The notes: generated by a model not told the origin, from the sequence alone. A DNA stretch of 64,000 nucleotides from Variovorax paradoxus (GCF_018614875.1 NZ_JAGGNW010000002.1:496001-560000), one strand, 5' to 3'. Positions 19,608 to 28,875 are shown, numbered from the stretch's first letter. Numbers and translations: made by a program.

Positions 19608-19955
19608 ATGGAACATGTGCTCCCACCCCTGCCGTACGCCCTCGACGCGCTGGCCAAGGCCATCGACGCCAAGTGGGGCAGCCACGACGCCTTCAAGGAA
19701 GCGTTCGTGAAGTCGGCCGTGGGCAACTTCGGCTCGGGCTGGACCTGGCTGGTGAAAAAGGCCGACGGTTCGGTGGACATCGTGAACATGGGTGCAGCCG
19801 GCACGCCGCTGACCACCGGCGACACCCCGGTGCTGACGGTGGACGTCTGGGAGCACGCCTACTACATCGACTACCGCAACCTGCGCCCGAAGTTCGTCGA
19901 GACCTTCCTGGCCAAGCTGGTGAACTGGGACTTCGCGGCCAAGAACTTCGGCTGA
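19608..19955 (+). CDS. sodB: Internally deleted superoxide dismutase (SodB-like, 115 aa)
   Basis: Iron superoxide dismutases are normally about 193 residues. This one starts normally ([16 protein letters not shown]) but jumps at residue 16/17 straight to [17 protein letters not shown], which is near residue 94 in intact family members. About 78 codons are missing in frame. The lost part is most of the N-terminal helical hairpin, with both N-terminal histidine ligands. The C-terminal alpha/beta domain is complete, with the remaining ligands D79 and H83 in [13 protein letters not shown]. The junction sits on GCGCTGGCC (19647-19655). Two of four metal ligands are gone, so dismutase activity is not expected. 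It could be a real deletion or an assembly error. Confidence 0.85.
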   Translation: MEHVLPPLPYALDALAKAIDAKWGSHDAFKEAFVKSAVGNFGSGWTWLVKKADGSVDIVNMGAAGTPLTTGDTPVLTVDVWEHAYYIDYRNLRPKFVETFLAKLVNWDFAAKNFG

Positions 19956-19971
19956 ACCGGGTTCCTCATTG

Positions 19972-20001
19972 AAAAAGCCGACCCGGGAGGGTCGGCTTTT
20001 T
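19972..20001. terminator. Bidirectional terminator between sodB and the DUF192 gene
   Basis: A 13-bp perfect stem (AAAAAGCCGACCC / GGGTCGGCTTTTT) with loop GGGA gives a T-run on both strands, serving the two convergent genes. Confidence 0.9.
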
Positions 20002-20025
20002 CATGGGCCAAGGGCAGTCGAGTGC

Positions 20026-20487
20026 TCAGCGCCTCGAAGCGGCAAACAGTTCGCCGCCGAGTTTGGCGCCCTTCTTGATGTTCTTCTTTGCGAACCAGCC
20101 CTGGTTCATTTCGAGCACGAAGCGCACGGGCTCCTCGGAACAATGGGAGTCCTCGGTCATCGGCTGCATGTCGGCCAGGTTGACGATGCGGCCGTCGTCC
20201 GCCACGAAGGCGGCGGTCAGCGGCAGCAGCGTGTTCCTCATCCAGAAGCACTGGGTGGCCGGCTGTTCGAAAACGAAGATCATGCCCTCGGCCTGCGGCA
20301 TCTCCTTGCGGAACATCAGGCCGATCTCCCGCTGCCGGGGCGTCTGCGCGATCTGCGCATCGATCTTGTACAAGCCGACGGACAGCTTGGTGCGTTGCAG
20401 GTCGGTCTGGGGTTGCTGCTGCGCCTGCGCGGAGCCCATCAGAGAGGCGGCAGAAAGCAGGAGCAGGGCGGCAAAACGCTGGAACAT
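20026..20487 (-). CDS. DUF192 family secreted protein
   Basis: A 153-residue exported protein with a signal peptide (FAALLLLSAASLMGSAQAQ, cleavage likely after AQA) followed by a DUF192 domain. The domain is recognisable from REIGLMFRKEMPQAEGMIFVFE and the FWMRNTLLPLTAAFV block, then the C-terminal FVLEMNQGWFAKKNIKKGAKL. DUF192 proteins are small beta-barrels of unknown biochemical function. The open frame continues upstream, but the chosen ATG starts the signal peptide. Confidence 0.9.
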   Translation of the reverse strand: MFQRFAALLLLSAASLMGSAQAQQQPQTDLQRTKLSVGLYKIDAQIAQTPRQREIGLMFRKEMPQAEGMIFVFEQPATQCFWMRNTLLPLTAAFVADDGRIVNLADMQPMTEDSHCSEEPVRFVLEMNQGWFAKKNIKKGAKLGGELFAASRR

Positions 20488-20526
20488 CGGGGCTTCTTTC
20501 AGGGCGGCGTCCAAGGACGCGAGGCC

Positions 20527-20554
20527 AATAAAAATGCCCGCTGATGCGGGCATT
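20527..20554 (-). terminator. Rho-independent terminator of the first small secreted-protein gene
   Basis: The 9-bp stem AATGCCCGC / GCGGGCATT with a 4-nt loop is followed on the minus strand by TTTATT. It lies 18 bp beyond the stop at 20573. Confidence 0.85.
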
Positions 20555-20572
20555 GCCAGTGAGCTCGGGAGC

Positions 20573-20767
20573 TTACACCTTCTTGGCTGCAGCGGTGTGC
20601 GCCTTGGCCACGTGGTGGCGAGCCTTGTGCTTCTTGACCGCGTGCTTCACCGGGGCCTTTGCCTGAGGGACGACGGCGGGCGCGGCCGGCGCTGGTGCGG
20701 GCGGGGTTTGCGCGAATGCACCGGCTGCGAAGAGACCGGCGACGAGGGCTGCGAGCAGCTTGTTCAT
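20573..20767 (-). CDS. Small secreted Lys/His/Ala-rich protein
   Basis: A 64-residue protein with a clear signal peptide (NKLLAALVAGLFAAGAFAQ). The mature part is short: an Ala/Pro-rich stretch followed by a basic tail rich in Lys and His (KHAVKKHKARHHVAKAH). I recognise no domain. Its signal peptide is nearly the same as that of the next upstream gene, so the two probably arose by duplication of the export signal. It has its own terminator. The role is unknown; a periplasmic polycation or metal-binding function is only a guess from composition. Confidence 0.75.
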   Translation of the reverse strand: MNKLLAALVAGLFAAGAFAQTPPAPAPAAPAVVPQAKAPVKHAVKKHKARHHVAKAHTAAAKKV

Positions 20768-20873
20768 GAGACATCCTTTGAGATTGTTGATATGGACCAC
20801 CTCCCTGTGGAAGGTGAACACTCAACGCGACAGGCGCTCGTCCCGGTTGACAGGAGTTTCGTTGCCGCAAGCG

Positions 20874-20904
20874 AAAAAAAAGCGCTCCGGAGAGCGCTTT
20901 CTCG
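20874..20904 (-). terminator. Rho-independent terminator of the second small secreted-protein gene
   Basis: A 9-bp stem (AAAGCGCTC / GAGCGCTTT) with a 4-nt loop is followed on the minus strand by a run of T residues, about 16 bp beyond the stop at 20920. Confidence 0.9.
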
Positions 20905-20919
20905 TACGGCCGGGCCGAC

Positions 20920-21243
20920 TTACTGAGGCGTGCCGCCTTGGGTCGACTTGCGCTTCACGCTGCCGTCCTTGTTGCGACGGCGCTGGTCGCGCGTGCTGGC
21001 GCGCTTCTCGCCAGATGCCGCAGCCTTGTCGGTACCGATCGCGCCGCCTTCGGGCGTCTTGGCGATGTCGCCAGCGGGAGCAGCCACCTGGCCAGCGGGC
21101 TTGGCTTCCTTCTTGGCTTCGGCGCGGGCTTGCGACTTGCTGTTGGTGGCGTTCCCTTGCTCGGGCGTGGTGCCGGTGGGGTTCTGGGCGTAGGCGCCAG
21201 CGGCGAACAGGCCAGCGATCATGACTGCGAGAATTTTGCTCAT
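20920..21243 (-). CDS. Small secreted charged protein
   Basis: A 107-residue protein with signal peptide SKILAVMIAGLFAAGAYAQ, then a low-complexity mature region rich in Ala, Lys, Glu, Gly and Arg, ending in a basic segment (RDQRRRNKDGSVKRKS). I recognise no domain. The signal peptide closely resembles that of the 64-residue protein encoded just downstream. Each gene has its own terminator, so they are probably separate transcripts. The function is unknown. Confidence 0.75.
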   Translation of the reverse strand: MSKILAVMIAGLFAAGAYAQNPTGTTPEQGNATNSKSQARAEAKKEAKPAGQVAAPAGDIAKTPEGGAIGTDKAAASGEKRASTRDQRRRNKDGSVKRKSTQGGTPQ

Positions 21244-21360
21244 TGATGATTCCTCTATCGAGAATTGGTTGGAAACGCCTCCCGGCGAGCAGAAGGTCAG
21301 CCACTAACGAGACCATTGCCTCTCGGGTTGACAAACGCTGCTGATGGGTTGCGTCTAAAA

Positions 21361-21407
21361 TGTACAGCGATTTGTTCGCGGGCTGTACAGCGATTCCCCA
21401 TCGCTGT
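21361..21407. promoter_or_regulatory. Repeated ACAGCGAT motif in the icd leader (possible operator)
   Basis: TGTACAGCGATT occurs at 21361-21372 and again at 21384-21395, 23 bp apart. An inverted ATCGCTGT follows at 21400-21407, forming an 8-bp hairpin with the second copy. A separate palindrome, CTGTCTG / CAGACAG (21404-21423), overlaps it. The position, 55-100 bp before icd, suits a regulator-binding site or a leader structure. Confidence 0.5.
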
Positions 21408-21461
21408 CTGAATTCGCAGACAGTCGTCCGAATTACGTCACTCCCGGAGTCCTTCCCCCTC

Positions 21462-22721
21462 ATGTCCAGCTACCAGCACATCAAAGTCCCGGCCGAAGGC
21501 CAGAAGATCACGGTCAACGCCGACAACTCGCTCAATGTGCCTGATCAGCCGATCATTCCCTTCATCGAAGGCGACGGCACGGGTCTGGACATCACCCCGG
21601 TGATGCTCAAGGTGGTGGATGCCGCAGTGGCCAAGGCCTACGGCGGCAAGAAGAAGATCCACTGGATGGAAGTCTATGCCGGCGAAAAATCGACCAAGGT
21701 CTATGGCCCCGATGTCTGGCTGCCCGAAGAAACGCTGCATGCCGTGCGCGACTACGTGGTTTCCATCAAGGGCCCGCTGACCACGCCGGTCGGCGGCGGC
21801 ATCCGCTCGCTGAACGTTGCGCTGCGCCAGGAACTCGACCTCTACGTCTGCCTGCGCCCCATCCAGTACTTCGAAGGCGTGCCCAGCCCGGTGCGCGAGC
21901 CGCACAAGACCCACATGGTCATCTTCCGCGAGAACTCGGAAGACATCTACGCCGGCATCGAGTTCGAAGCCGAAAGCGACAAGGCCAAGAAGCTCATCAA
22001 GTTCCTGCAGGACGAACTGGGCGTCAAGAAGATCCGCTTCCCCAACACTTCGGGCATCGGCGTCAAGCCCGTGTCGAAGGAAGGCACCGAGCGCCTGGTG
22101 CGCAAGGCGCTGCAATACGCGGTGGACAACGACAAGCCCAGCGTCACCATCGTGCACAAGGGCAACATCATGAAGTTCACCGAAGGTGGCTTCCGCGACT
22201 GGGCCTATGCCCTGGCAGCCAAGGAGTTCGGCGCCGAGCTGATCGACGGCGGCCCCTGGATGAAGTTCAAGAATCCCAAGACGGGCAAGGAAATCACCGT
22301 CAAGGACAGCATCGCCGACGCGTTCCTGCAGCAGATTCTCCTGCGCCCCGCCGAATACAGCGTCATTGCCACGCTCAACCTCAACGGCGACTATGTGTCC
22401 GACGCGCTGGCGGCCCAGGTGGGCGGCATCGGCATTGCCCCGGGCGCGAACCTGAGCGACACCGTCGCCATGTTCGAAGCCACCCACGGCACGGCTCCCA
22501 AGTACGCCGGCAAGGACTACGTGAACCCCGGTTCCGAAATCCTCTCGGCCGAGATGATGCTGCGCCACATGGGCTGGACCGAAGCGGCCGACCTGATCAT
22601 CAGCTCGATGAAAAAGTCGATTGCGAGCAAGAAGGTCACCTATGACTTCGCCCGCCTGATGGACGGCGCCACGCAGGTGAGCTGCTCGGGCTTCGGCCAG
22701 GTGATGATCGACCACATGTAA
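21462..22721 (+). CDS. icd: Isocitrate dehydrogenase (NADP)
   Basis: Oxidative decarboxylation of isocitrate to 2-oxoglutarate in the TCA cycle. The 419-residue protein matches the homodimeric bacterial NADP enzyme: [15 protein letters not shown] near residues 30-44, substrate-site serine region [23 protein letters not shown] near 109-131, [12 protein letters not shown], and the late metal/cofactor motif [17 protein letters not shown]. The frame is open upstream, but [10 protein letters not shown] is the typical start. A strong terminator follows. Confidence 0.97.
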   Translation: MSSYQHIKVPAEGQKITVNADNSLNVPDQPIIPFIEGDGTGLDITPVMLKVVDAAVAKAYGGKKKIHWMEVYAGEKSTKVYGPDVWLPEETLHAVRDYVVSIKGPLTTPVGGGIRSLNVALRQELDLYVCLRPIQYFEGVPSPVREPHKTHMVIFRENSEDIYAGIEFEAESDKAKKLIKFLQDELGVKKIRFPNTSGIGVKPVSKEGTERLVRKALQYAVDNDKPSVTIVHKGNIMKFTEGGFRDWAYALAAKEFGAELIDGGPWMKFKNPKTGKEITVKDSIADAFLQQILLRPAEYSVIATLNLNGDYVSDALAAQVGGIGIAPGANLSDTVAMFEATHGTAPKYAGKDYVNPGSEILSAEMMLRHMGWTEAADLIISSMKKSIASKKVTYDFARLMDGATQVSCSGFGQVMIDHM

Positions 22722-22765
22722 TTGCGCGGGCAGTTGCATTCGGCGTCTGCGGGCGCCGGGAAACC

Positions 22766-22805
22766 AAGGCCCTCGGGATCCTTCCGGATCTCGAGGGCCT
22801 TTCTC
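22766..22805 (+). terminator. Rho-independent terminator after icd
   Basis: A 10-bp stem (AAGGCCCTCG / CGAGGGCCTT) extended by an inner GATCC / GGATC pairing and a TTCC loop is followed by TTCTCCTT. It lies 45 bp after the icd stop. Confidence 0.85.
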
Positions 22806-23056
22806 CTTCGGTTCTTCTTTCTTCTTCCGCCCGGCAAGACCGGGACAGGTTGGAGAAATGGAACACCTTGCTCCATCCCCATTTTTTTCCGAGCGGGTGC
22901 CGCGTAATATTTGCGCCGTGGTGCGCACGCGAGCGGCAGAACTTTTTGCATCGTCTGTGTTGTCGCACACGACGCAAGCCTCTTGATTTGTCGAATACGC
23001 GCCACCAAGTCTTCTTGCGCCGGCACGGTGCTTGCACGCTCTATAGAATCTTTTTT
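22806..23056. other. Intergenic region before clpS (icd-clpS gap of 335 bp including the terminator)
   Basis: I see no gene here. The region holds a near-perfect inverted repeat TTGCATCGT / ACGACGCAA (22946-22954 and 22969-22977, one mismatch). TATAGA lies 10-15 bp before the clpS start, but its -35 partner is not convincing. It presumably carries the clpS-clpA promoter. Confidence 0.5.
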
Positions 23057-23416
23057 ATGGCAACGAGAATTCCCAAGACTCCCAGCACTCCGCCGGCCCA
23101 GAAACCGGCCGGGGATGACGGAGATTCGGTCGTTCTGGAGCGGCGGCCGCAAAAAACCGCGCCGCCGCAGATGTACCAGGTCGTCATGCTGAACGACGAC
23201 TACACGCCCATGGAGTTCGTGATCGTCGTCCTGCAGGAATATTTCAGCAAGGATCGCGAAACCGCGACCCAGATCATGCTCAAGATCCATCTCGATGGCC
23301 GCGGCGTCTGTGGGGTTTATTCCCGTGACCTGGCGGCCACCAAGGTCAACCAGGTGATGGAGGCTGCGCATCAGGCCGGGCATCCGCTGCAGTGCGTCAG
23401 CGAACCCATTGCGTGA
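23057..23416 (+). CDS. clpS: ATP-dependent Clp protease adaptor ClpS
   Basis: Adaptor that delivers N-degron substrates to ClpAP. The 119-residue protein has a flexible N-terminal tail and the core fold with [20 protein letters not shown] (residues about 40-59, the N-end-rule residue pocket) and [17 protein letters not shown]. The start MATRIPKTP is chosen from the family pattern. clpA follows after 67 bp, the usual pairing. Confidence 0.96.
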   Translation: MATRIPKTPSTPPAQKPAGDDGDSVVLERRPQKTAPPQMYQVVMLNDDYTPMEFVIVVLQEYFSKDRETATQIMLKIHLDGRGVCGVYSRDLAATKVNQVMEAAHQAGHPLQCVSEPIA

Positions 23417-23483
23417 ACCAGTTGAATTGCGCACGCTCAAACCCATCTGAGAATTTATTTACAGCAAGGCAAAAGGAAATAAC

Positions 23484-25805
23484 ATGATTGCCCAGGAACT
23501 GGAAGTCAGCTTGCACATGGCCTTCGTCGAGGCCAGGCAGCAGCGCCACGAGTTCATCACCGTGGAGCACCTGTTGCTCGCTTTGCTGGACAATCCGAGC
23601 GCCGCAGAGGTTCTGCGTGCCTGCTCGGCCAACGTCGACGACCTGCGGGCGTCGCTCACCAACTTCATCAAGGACAACACGCCCCAGGTGGCGGGTACCG
23701 ACGATGTAGACACCCAGCCCACGCTGGGTTTCCAGCGCGTGATCCAGCGCGCCATCATGCATGTGCAGTCCACCGGCAACGGCAAGAAGGAAGTCACCGG
23801 CGCCAACGTGCTGGTCGCGATCTTCGGCGAGAAGGACTCGCACGCGGTGTACTACCTCCACCAGCAGGGCGTGACCCGCCTGGACGTGGTGAACTTCATT
23901 GCCCACGGCATCAAGAAGAGCGATCCGCCCGAGGCCATCAAGGGCAGCAGCGAATCGTCTTCGGGCGAGGGCGAAGAGGGCGGCGGCGAAAAGAACGAGA
24001 AGGCCTCGCCTCTCGAGCAGTTCACGCAAAACCTCAACCAGCTTGCCAAGGACGGCAAGATCGATCCGCTGATCGGCCGCGAATACGAGGTCGAGCGCGT
24101 CATCCAGATCCTGTGCCGCCGGCGCAAGAACAACCCGCTGCTGGTGGGTGAGGCCGGCGTGGGCAAGACCGCCATCGCCGAAGGGCTCGCATGGCGCATC
24201 ACGCAGACCGACGTGCCCGAGATCCTTGCCGAGGCGCAGGTCTACTCGCTCGACATGGGTGCGCTCCTGGCCGGCACCAAGTACCGCGGCGATTTCGAGC
24301 AGCGCCTGAAGGGCGTGCTCAAGTCGCTCAAGGACAGGCCGAACGCCATCCTGTTCATCGACGAAATTCACACCCTGATCGGTGCGGGCGCGGCTTCGGG
24401 CGGCACGCTCGACGCGTCGAACCTGCTCAAGCCGGCGCTCTCGAGCGGCCAGCTCAAGTGCATCGGCGCCACCACCTTCAGCGAATACCGCGGCATCTTC
24501 GAGAAGGATGCCGCCCTGTCGCGCCGTTTCCAGAAGGTCGACGTGGTCGAGCCGACGGTGCAGGAAACCGTCGACATCCTGAAGGGATTGAAGTCGCGCT
24601 TCGAAGAGCACCACGGCGTCAAGTACGCGGTGGCGGCCCTGCAGGCCGCGGCGGAACTGAGCGCCAAGTACATCAACGACCGCCATCTGCCCGACAAGGC
24701 CATCGACGTGATCGACGAGGCCGGTGCCGCCCAGCGCATCCTGCCGGCAAACAAGCGCAAGAAGACCATCAGCAAGACCGAGGTCGAGGACATCGTCGCG
24801 AAGATCGCGCGCATTCCCCCGGCCAACGTCAGCAATGACGACCGCGGCAAGCTGCAGACCATCGAGCGCGACCTGAAGAGCGTGGTGTTCGGCCAGGACA
24901 AGGCGCTCGAGGTGCTGGCTTCCGCCGTCAAGATGGCGCGCTCGGGCCTCGGCCGCGAGGACAAGCCGATCGGCTCGTTCCTGTTCAGCGGCCCCACCGG
25001 CGTCGGCAAGACCGAGGCGGCCAAGCAGCTGGCCTACATCATGGGCATCGAGCTGATCCGATTCGACATGTCCGAATACATGGAGCGCCATGCGGTGAGC
25101 CGCCTGATCGGCGCGCCTCCGGGCTATGTCGGGTTCGACCAGGGCGGCCTGCTGACCGAAGCCATCACGAAGAAGCCGCACGCGGTGCTGCTGCTCGACG
25201 AAATCGAGAAGGCGCATCCGGACATCTTCAACGTGCTGCTGCAGGTCATGGACCACGGCACCCTGACGGACAACAACGGACGCAAGGCCGACTTCCGCAA
25301 CGTGATCATCGTGATGACCACCAATGCGGGCGCCGAGACCATGAACAAGGCGACCATCGGCTTCACCAACCCGCGACAGGCGGGCGACGAGATGGTCGAT
25401 ATCAAGCGCCTGTTCACGCCGGAGTTCCGCAACCGCCTGGACGCGATCGTGAGCTTCAAGGCGCTCGACGAGCAGATCATCCTGCGCGTGGTCGACAAGT
25501 TCCTGCTGCAGCTCGAAACGCAGTTGGCCGAGAAGAAGGTCGACGTCACGTTCAGCGACAGCCTGCGCAAGCACCTGGCGAAGAAGGGCTTCGATCCGCT
25601 GATGGGCGCCCGCCCGATGCAGCGCCTGATCCAGGACACGATCCGTCGTGCACTGGCCGACGAGCTGCTGTTCGGACGCCTGATCGATGGCGGCCGCCTG
25701 TCGGTCGACATCGACGACAAGGGCGAAGTGCTGCTGGACATCCAGCCGCTGCCGAAGAAGGAAGGCAAGTCCAAGCCTGAAGCCGAAGAGGCTGCTGCAG
25801 GGTGA
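23484..25805 (+). CDS. clpA: ATP-dependent Clp protease ATP-binding subunit ClpA
   Basis: Hexameric AAA+ unfoldase that feeds ClpP. The 773 residues hold the N-terminal Clp repeat domain (about 1-145), a charged Ser/Glu/Gly-rich linker (about 150-175), the first AAA module with Walker [10 protein letters not shown] near residue 221 and Walker B ILFIDEIH, and the second with [12 protein letters not shown] near 502 and [12 protein letters not shown]. The ClpP-contact loop lies in the second module. A strong terminator ends the clpS-clpA unit. Confidence 0.97.
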   Translation: MIAQELEVSLHMAFVEARQQRHEFITVEHLLLALLDNPSAAEVLRACSANVDDLRASLTNFIKDNTPQVAGTDDVDTQPTLGFQRVIQRAIMHVQSTGNGKKEVTGANVLVAIFGEKDSHAVYYLHQQGVTRLDVVNFIAHGIKKSDPPEAIKGSSESSSGEGEEGGGEKNEKASPLEQFTQNLNQLAKDGKIDPLIGREYEVERVIQILCRRRKNNPLLVGEAGVGKTAIAEGLAWRITQTDVPEILAEAQVYSLDMGALLAGTKYRGDFEQRLKGVLKSLKDRPNAILFIDEIHTLIGAGAASGGTLDASNLLKPALSSGQLKCIGATTFSEYRGIFEKDAALSRRFQKVDVVEPTVQETVDILKGLKSRFEEHHGVKYAVAALQAAAELSAKYINDRHLPDKAIDVIDEAGAAQRILPANKRKKTISKTEVEDIVAKIARIPPANVSNDDRGKLQTIERDLKSVVFGQDKALEVLASAVKMARSGLGREDKPIGSFLFSGPTGVGKTEAAKQLAYIMGIELIRFDMSEYMERHAVSRLIGAPPGYVGFDQGGLLTEAITKKPHAVLLLDEIEKAHPDIFNVLLQVMDHGTLTDNNGRKADFRNVIIVMTTNAGAETMNKATIGFTNPRQAGDEMVDIKRLFTPEFRNRLDAIVSFKALDEQIILRVVDKFLLQLETQLAEKKVDVTFSDSLRKHLAKKGFDPLMGARPMQRLIQDTIRRALADELLFGRLIDGGRLSVDIDDKGEVLLDIQPLPKKEGKSKPEAEEAAAG

Positions 25806-25807
25806 TT

Positions 25808-25908
25808 GGTTCTCCCCCAGGCTTCGCGCACTTCGTGTCGCTTCGCCCACCCCCTCGCCGGGGGCGATACCAGCGGCCCGGCAGAGCCGGTTCCGCGGTA
25901 TCCCTGGA
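25808..25908 (+). repeat. Likely dispersed Comamonadaceae intergenic repeat
   Basis: About 100 bp beginning CTCCCCCAGGCTTCGCGC contain nested inverted repeats: CCCCCTCGCCGGGGG, and a GATACC-GCGG arm pairing with CCGCGGTATC. I recall similar elements between genes in Variovorax and Acidovorax genomes, which is recollection and not a search. It sits between clpA and its terminator. Confidence 0.5.
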
Positions 25909-25914
25909 ATGAAG

Positions 25915-25949
25915 AAAAAGGCCGGTAGCATTCGCTGCCGGCCTTTTTC
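25915..25949 (+). terminator. Rho-independent terminator after clpA
   Basis: A 15-bp stem (AAAAAGGCCGGTAGC / GCTGCCGGCCTTTTT, one G-T wobble) with loop ATTC provides a T-run on either strand. The cls start lies 37 bp further on. Confidence 0.9.
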
Positions 25950-25985
25950 CTTGGTGCCGGAATTTACCCGCACACAAGCTTTACC

Positions 25986-27431
25986 TTGATCCTCCCCGAG
26001 CTCAGTCAGGAATGGAAAACCGGCCTCTCTTTGGCCTGGAGCGGCTATATCGCCGTGCTGTCGGTCTGGATCGTGATGCAGAAGCGTGCGCCGGTGTCCA
26101 CCATGAGCTGGATCCTGTCGCTCGCGCTGTTGCCGTTCGCGGGCTTCGTCATCTATTACTTCCTGGGGCCGCAGCGGCTGCGCAAGCAGCGCGTCAAGCG
26201 CTTGCGCAGCCGCGCCAGCGCGCACACGCAGGCCGACCTGGCGCGCGTGCGCGATGCGGCCCAGAACGCGCCGCCGGCGCTGCAGCAGATGGCGCGGCTA
26301 GGCACCGCGGCCTGCGGGCTGCCGGTTTCCAGCGCGACGGGCGTGGCGCTGCTTTCGGGCGGCGCGCGCACCTTCGATGCCATTTTCGATGCGGTGCGCG
26401 CAGCGCGCGACCACATCCATCTCGAGTACTACATCTTCGAGCCCGACAAGATCGGCACTGCGCTGCGCGACCTGCTGGCGCAACGCGCCCGCGAGGGCGT
26501 GGCCGTGCGCCTTCTGCTCGACGCGCTGGGCTCCAAGCGCATCGGCCGCAAATTCATGGCGCCCCTGCATGCCGCGGGCGTGCAGGTTGCGCTTTTCCAC
26601 GACACGCGCATCGGCCGCCGCCTGCGCCCGGTGACCAACTACCGCACGCACCGCAAGATCGTGGTGTGCGACGGCCGCGTGGGTTTTACCGGCGGCGTCA
26701 ACATCACCGACGAGGAAGACAAGCGCACCCGCCCCGACGCCTACCATGACGTCCACCTGCGCATCGAGGGCAGCGCGGTGCGCTGGCTCCAGACCACCTT
26801 CCTCGAGGACTGGACCTACGCCACCGGCGAAGATCTGCGCGACATCGACCACCTGATGGGCGCCATGCTGCCGCAGGTGGAAGCCGGCGGCATTCCCGTG
26901 CAGATCGTGACCAGCGGCCCGGACAACCTGCTGGAGCCCATCCACCGCATGCACGTGGAGGCGATTCATTCGGCGAGCGAACGCGCCTGGCTCACCACGC
27001 CTTACTTCGTGCCCGGCGAGCCCGCCCTGATGGCGCTCACCAGCGCCGCGCTGCGGGGCGTGGACGTGCGCCTTCTGGTGCCGCGCCGCAGCGATTCGGC
27101 CATTGTGAGCGCCGCCGCGCGCTCCTACTTCGACGAGCTGATTGCGTCCGGCGTCAAGGTATGGGAGTACAAGGCGCGCATGCTGCACTCCAAGACCTTG
27201 GTGGTCGACGACCATTGCGCGATGATCGGTACCGCGAATTTCGACAACCGCAGCTTCAGGCTCAATTTCGAAGTGAGCGCGGTGGTCTACGGCCCCGAGC
27301 TGGCACGTCCCCTGGCCGCGCAGTTCGAGACCGACCTGCACAGCTCCGGCGCGGTGCGTGCCCACCGGCCGCAGAGTTTCTGGCGCCGCCTCGGCGACGC
27401 GCTTGCACGATTGTTTTCCCCCTTGCTCTGA
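25986..27431 (+). CDS. cls: Cardiolipin synthase
   Basis: Inner-membrane phospholipase D-superfamily enzyme that makes cardiolipin. The 481 residues have two N-terminal membrane segments (around 13-31 and 39-60) and two HKD motifs: HRKIVVCDGRVGFTGGVN near residue 221 and HSKTLVVDDHCAMIGTANFD near 400. The start is TTG at 25986, the only initiator before the first membrane segment; the first in-frame ATG lies inside or after it. sbcB begins directly after its stop. Confidence 0.93.
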   Translation: MILPELSQEWKTGLSLAWSGYIAVLSVWIVMQKRAPVSTMSWILSLALLPFAGFVIYYFLGPQRLRKQRVKRLRSRASAHTQADLARVRDAAQNAPPALQQMARLGTAACGLPVSSATGVALLSGGARTFDAIFDAVRAARDHIHLEYYIFEPDKIGTALRDLLAQRAREGVAVRLLLDALGSKRIGRKFMAPLHAAGVQVALFHDTRIGRRLRPVTNYRTHRKIVVCDGRVGFTGGVNITDEEDKRTRPDAYHDVHLRIEGSAVRWLQTTFLEDWTYATGEDLRDIDHLMGAMLPQVEAGGIPVQIVTSGPDNLLEPIHRMHVEAIHSASERAWLTTPYFVPGEPALMALTSAALRGVDVRLLVPRRSDSAIVSAAARSYFDELIASGVKVWEYKARMLHSKTLVVDDHCAMIGTANFDNRSFRLNFEVSAVVYGPELARPLAAQFETDLHSSGAVRAHRPQSFWRRLGDALARLFSPLL

Positions 27432-28871
27432 ATGAACCACACCTTTCTCTGGCACGACTACGAAACCTTCGGCGCCGTGCCGCGCCGCGACCGGCCATCG
27501 CAGTTCGCCGCCATCCGCACCGATGCCGAGCTGAACGAGATCGGCGAGCCGCTGATGATCTACTGCAAGCCGGCGCCCGACTACCTGCCCAGCCCCGAGG
27601 CCTGCCTGATCACCGGCATCACGCCCCAGCTCTGCCTGGAACGCGGCATTCCCGAGCACGCCTTTGCCGCGCAGGTCGAGAAGGCCTTCTCGCAGCCCGG
27701 CACCATCGGCGTGGGCTACAACACCATCCGCTTCGACGACGAGGTCACGCGCTTCCTGTTCTGGCGCAACCTCATCGATCCGTACGCCCGCGAGTGGCAG
27801 AACGACTGCGGACGCTGGGACCTGCTCGACGTGGTGCGCCTCACCTACGCGCTGCGGCCCGAAGGCATCGAGTGGCCGAAGAAGGAAGACGGCAAGCCCA
27901 GCTTCAAGCTCGAAGACCTGGCGCGCGCCAACGGCCTGCTGCACGAATCGGCGCACGATGCGCTTTCCGACGTGCGCGCCACCATTGCCCTGGCGCGGCT
28001 GATTCGCGAGCGCCAGCCCAAGCTGTTCGAATTCGCTTTCGGCCTGCACAAGAAGGACCGCGTTGCCACCGAACTCGGCCTGCCGGCCATGCGTGAAACG
28101 GCCCGGCCCTTCCTGCATGTATCGGGCATGTTCCCGGTCGAGCGCGGCTGCCTCGGCGTGATGTGGCCGCTTGCGAGCCATCCGACCAACAAGAACGAAC
28201 TGATCGCCTGGGACCTGGCCCACGACCCCAGCGAGCTGCGCGACCTCGACATCGAGACCTTGCGCCTGCGCCTGTTCACGCGCACCGCCGACCTGCCCGA
28301 AGGCGTGGTCCGCCTGCCGGTCAAGGGCATTCACCTCAACAAGTCGCCGATGGTGGTCGGCAACCTGCGCACGCTGGCACCCGCCATGGCCGAGCGCTGG
28401 AACGTCGATCTCGATGCGGCCCTGCGCCACGCGGCCATTGCGCGCGACCTGCCCGACATGAGCGCCATCTGGTCGCAGGTGTATGCCCGCCCCAAGGAGG
28501 CGGCGCCCGATGTCGATGAAGACCTCTACGGCGGTTTCGTCGGCAACGCCGACCGGCGCCGCCTGAACCAGCTGCGCGCGCTGTCACCCGAGGAACTCGC
28601 CAAGGATCGCACGGGTTTCGACGATGGGCGGCTCGAGGAACTACTCTTTCGCTACCGCGCCCGCAACTGGCCCGAGCTGCTCGGCGCCGAGGAAGCCGAA
28701 CGCTGGGAGGCGCTGCGCATCGCGCGGCTCTTCAAGGGAGAGGGTGGGGCGCGCACCATCGAGATGCTGTTCAGCGAAGTCGATGCGCTGTCCGAAACCG
28801 CGGACGAGCGGGGCGAAGAAATCCTGGGCGCGCTCTACGAATACGCCGAGGCCATCGCCCCCGAAGCCTGA
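27432..28871 (+). CDS. sbcB: Exodeoxyribonuclease I
   Basis: 3'-5' single-strand DNA exonuclease of the DnaQ/DEDDh superfamily, acting in recombination and mismatch repair. The 479-residue protein starts MNHTFLWHDYETFGAVPRRD, with metal ligands D9 and E11. The second site is VGYNTIRFDDEVTRFLFW, and the third is LHESAHDALSDVRATIALARL with the catalytic histidine and last aspartate. The SH3-like and C-terminal domains follow. Its ATG abuts the cls stop, so both are co-transcribed. Length matches the family. Confidence 0.96.
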   Translation: MNHTFLWHDYETFGAVPRRDRPSQFAAIRTDAELNEIGEPLMIYCKPAPDYLPSPEACLITGITPQLCLERGIPEHAFAAQVEKAFSQPGTIGVGYNTIRFDDEVTRFLFWRNLIDPYAREWQNDCGRWDLLDVVRLTYALRPEGIEWPKKEDGKPSFKLEDLARANGLLHESAHDALSDVRATIALARLIRERQPKLFEFAFGLHKKDRVATELGLPAMRETARPFLHVSGMFPVERGCLGVMWPLASHPTNKNELIAWDLAHDPSELRDLDIETLRLRLFTRTADLPEGVVRLPVKGIHLNKSPMVVGNLRTLAPAMAERWNVDLDAALRHAAIARDLPDMSAIWSQVYARPKEAAPDVDEDLYGGFVGNADRRRLNQLRALSPEELAKDRTGFDDGRLEELLFRYRARNWPELLGAEEAERWEALRIARLFKGEGGARTIEMLFSEVDALSETADERGEEILGALYEYAEAIAPEA

Positions 28872-28875
28872 GTCC

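Noticed and set aside
21328..21361. TTGACA and TAAAAT as an icd promoter
   Set aside because: The hexamers are 22 bp apart, too far for a normal sigma-70 promoter.
23042..23047. TATAGA as the clpS -10 element
   Set aside because: No acceptable -35 hexamer lies 16-18 bp upstream, and the resulting transcript would start within a few bases of the ATG.
23397..26225. A 942-codon open frame antisense to clpA
   Set aside because: It covers clpA exactly in a frame kept open by GC-rich codons, has no recognisable domains and is rich in Arg/His/Gln/Ala as shadow frames are.
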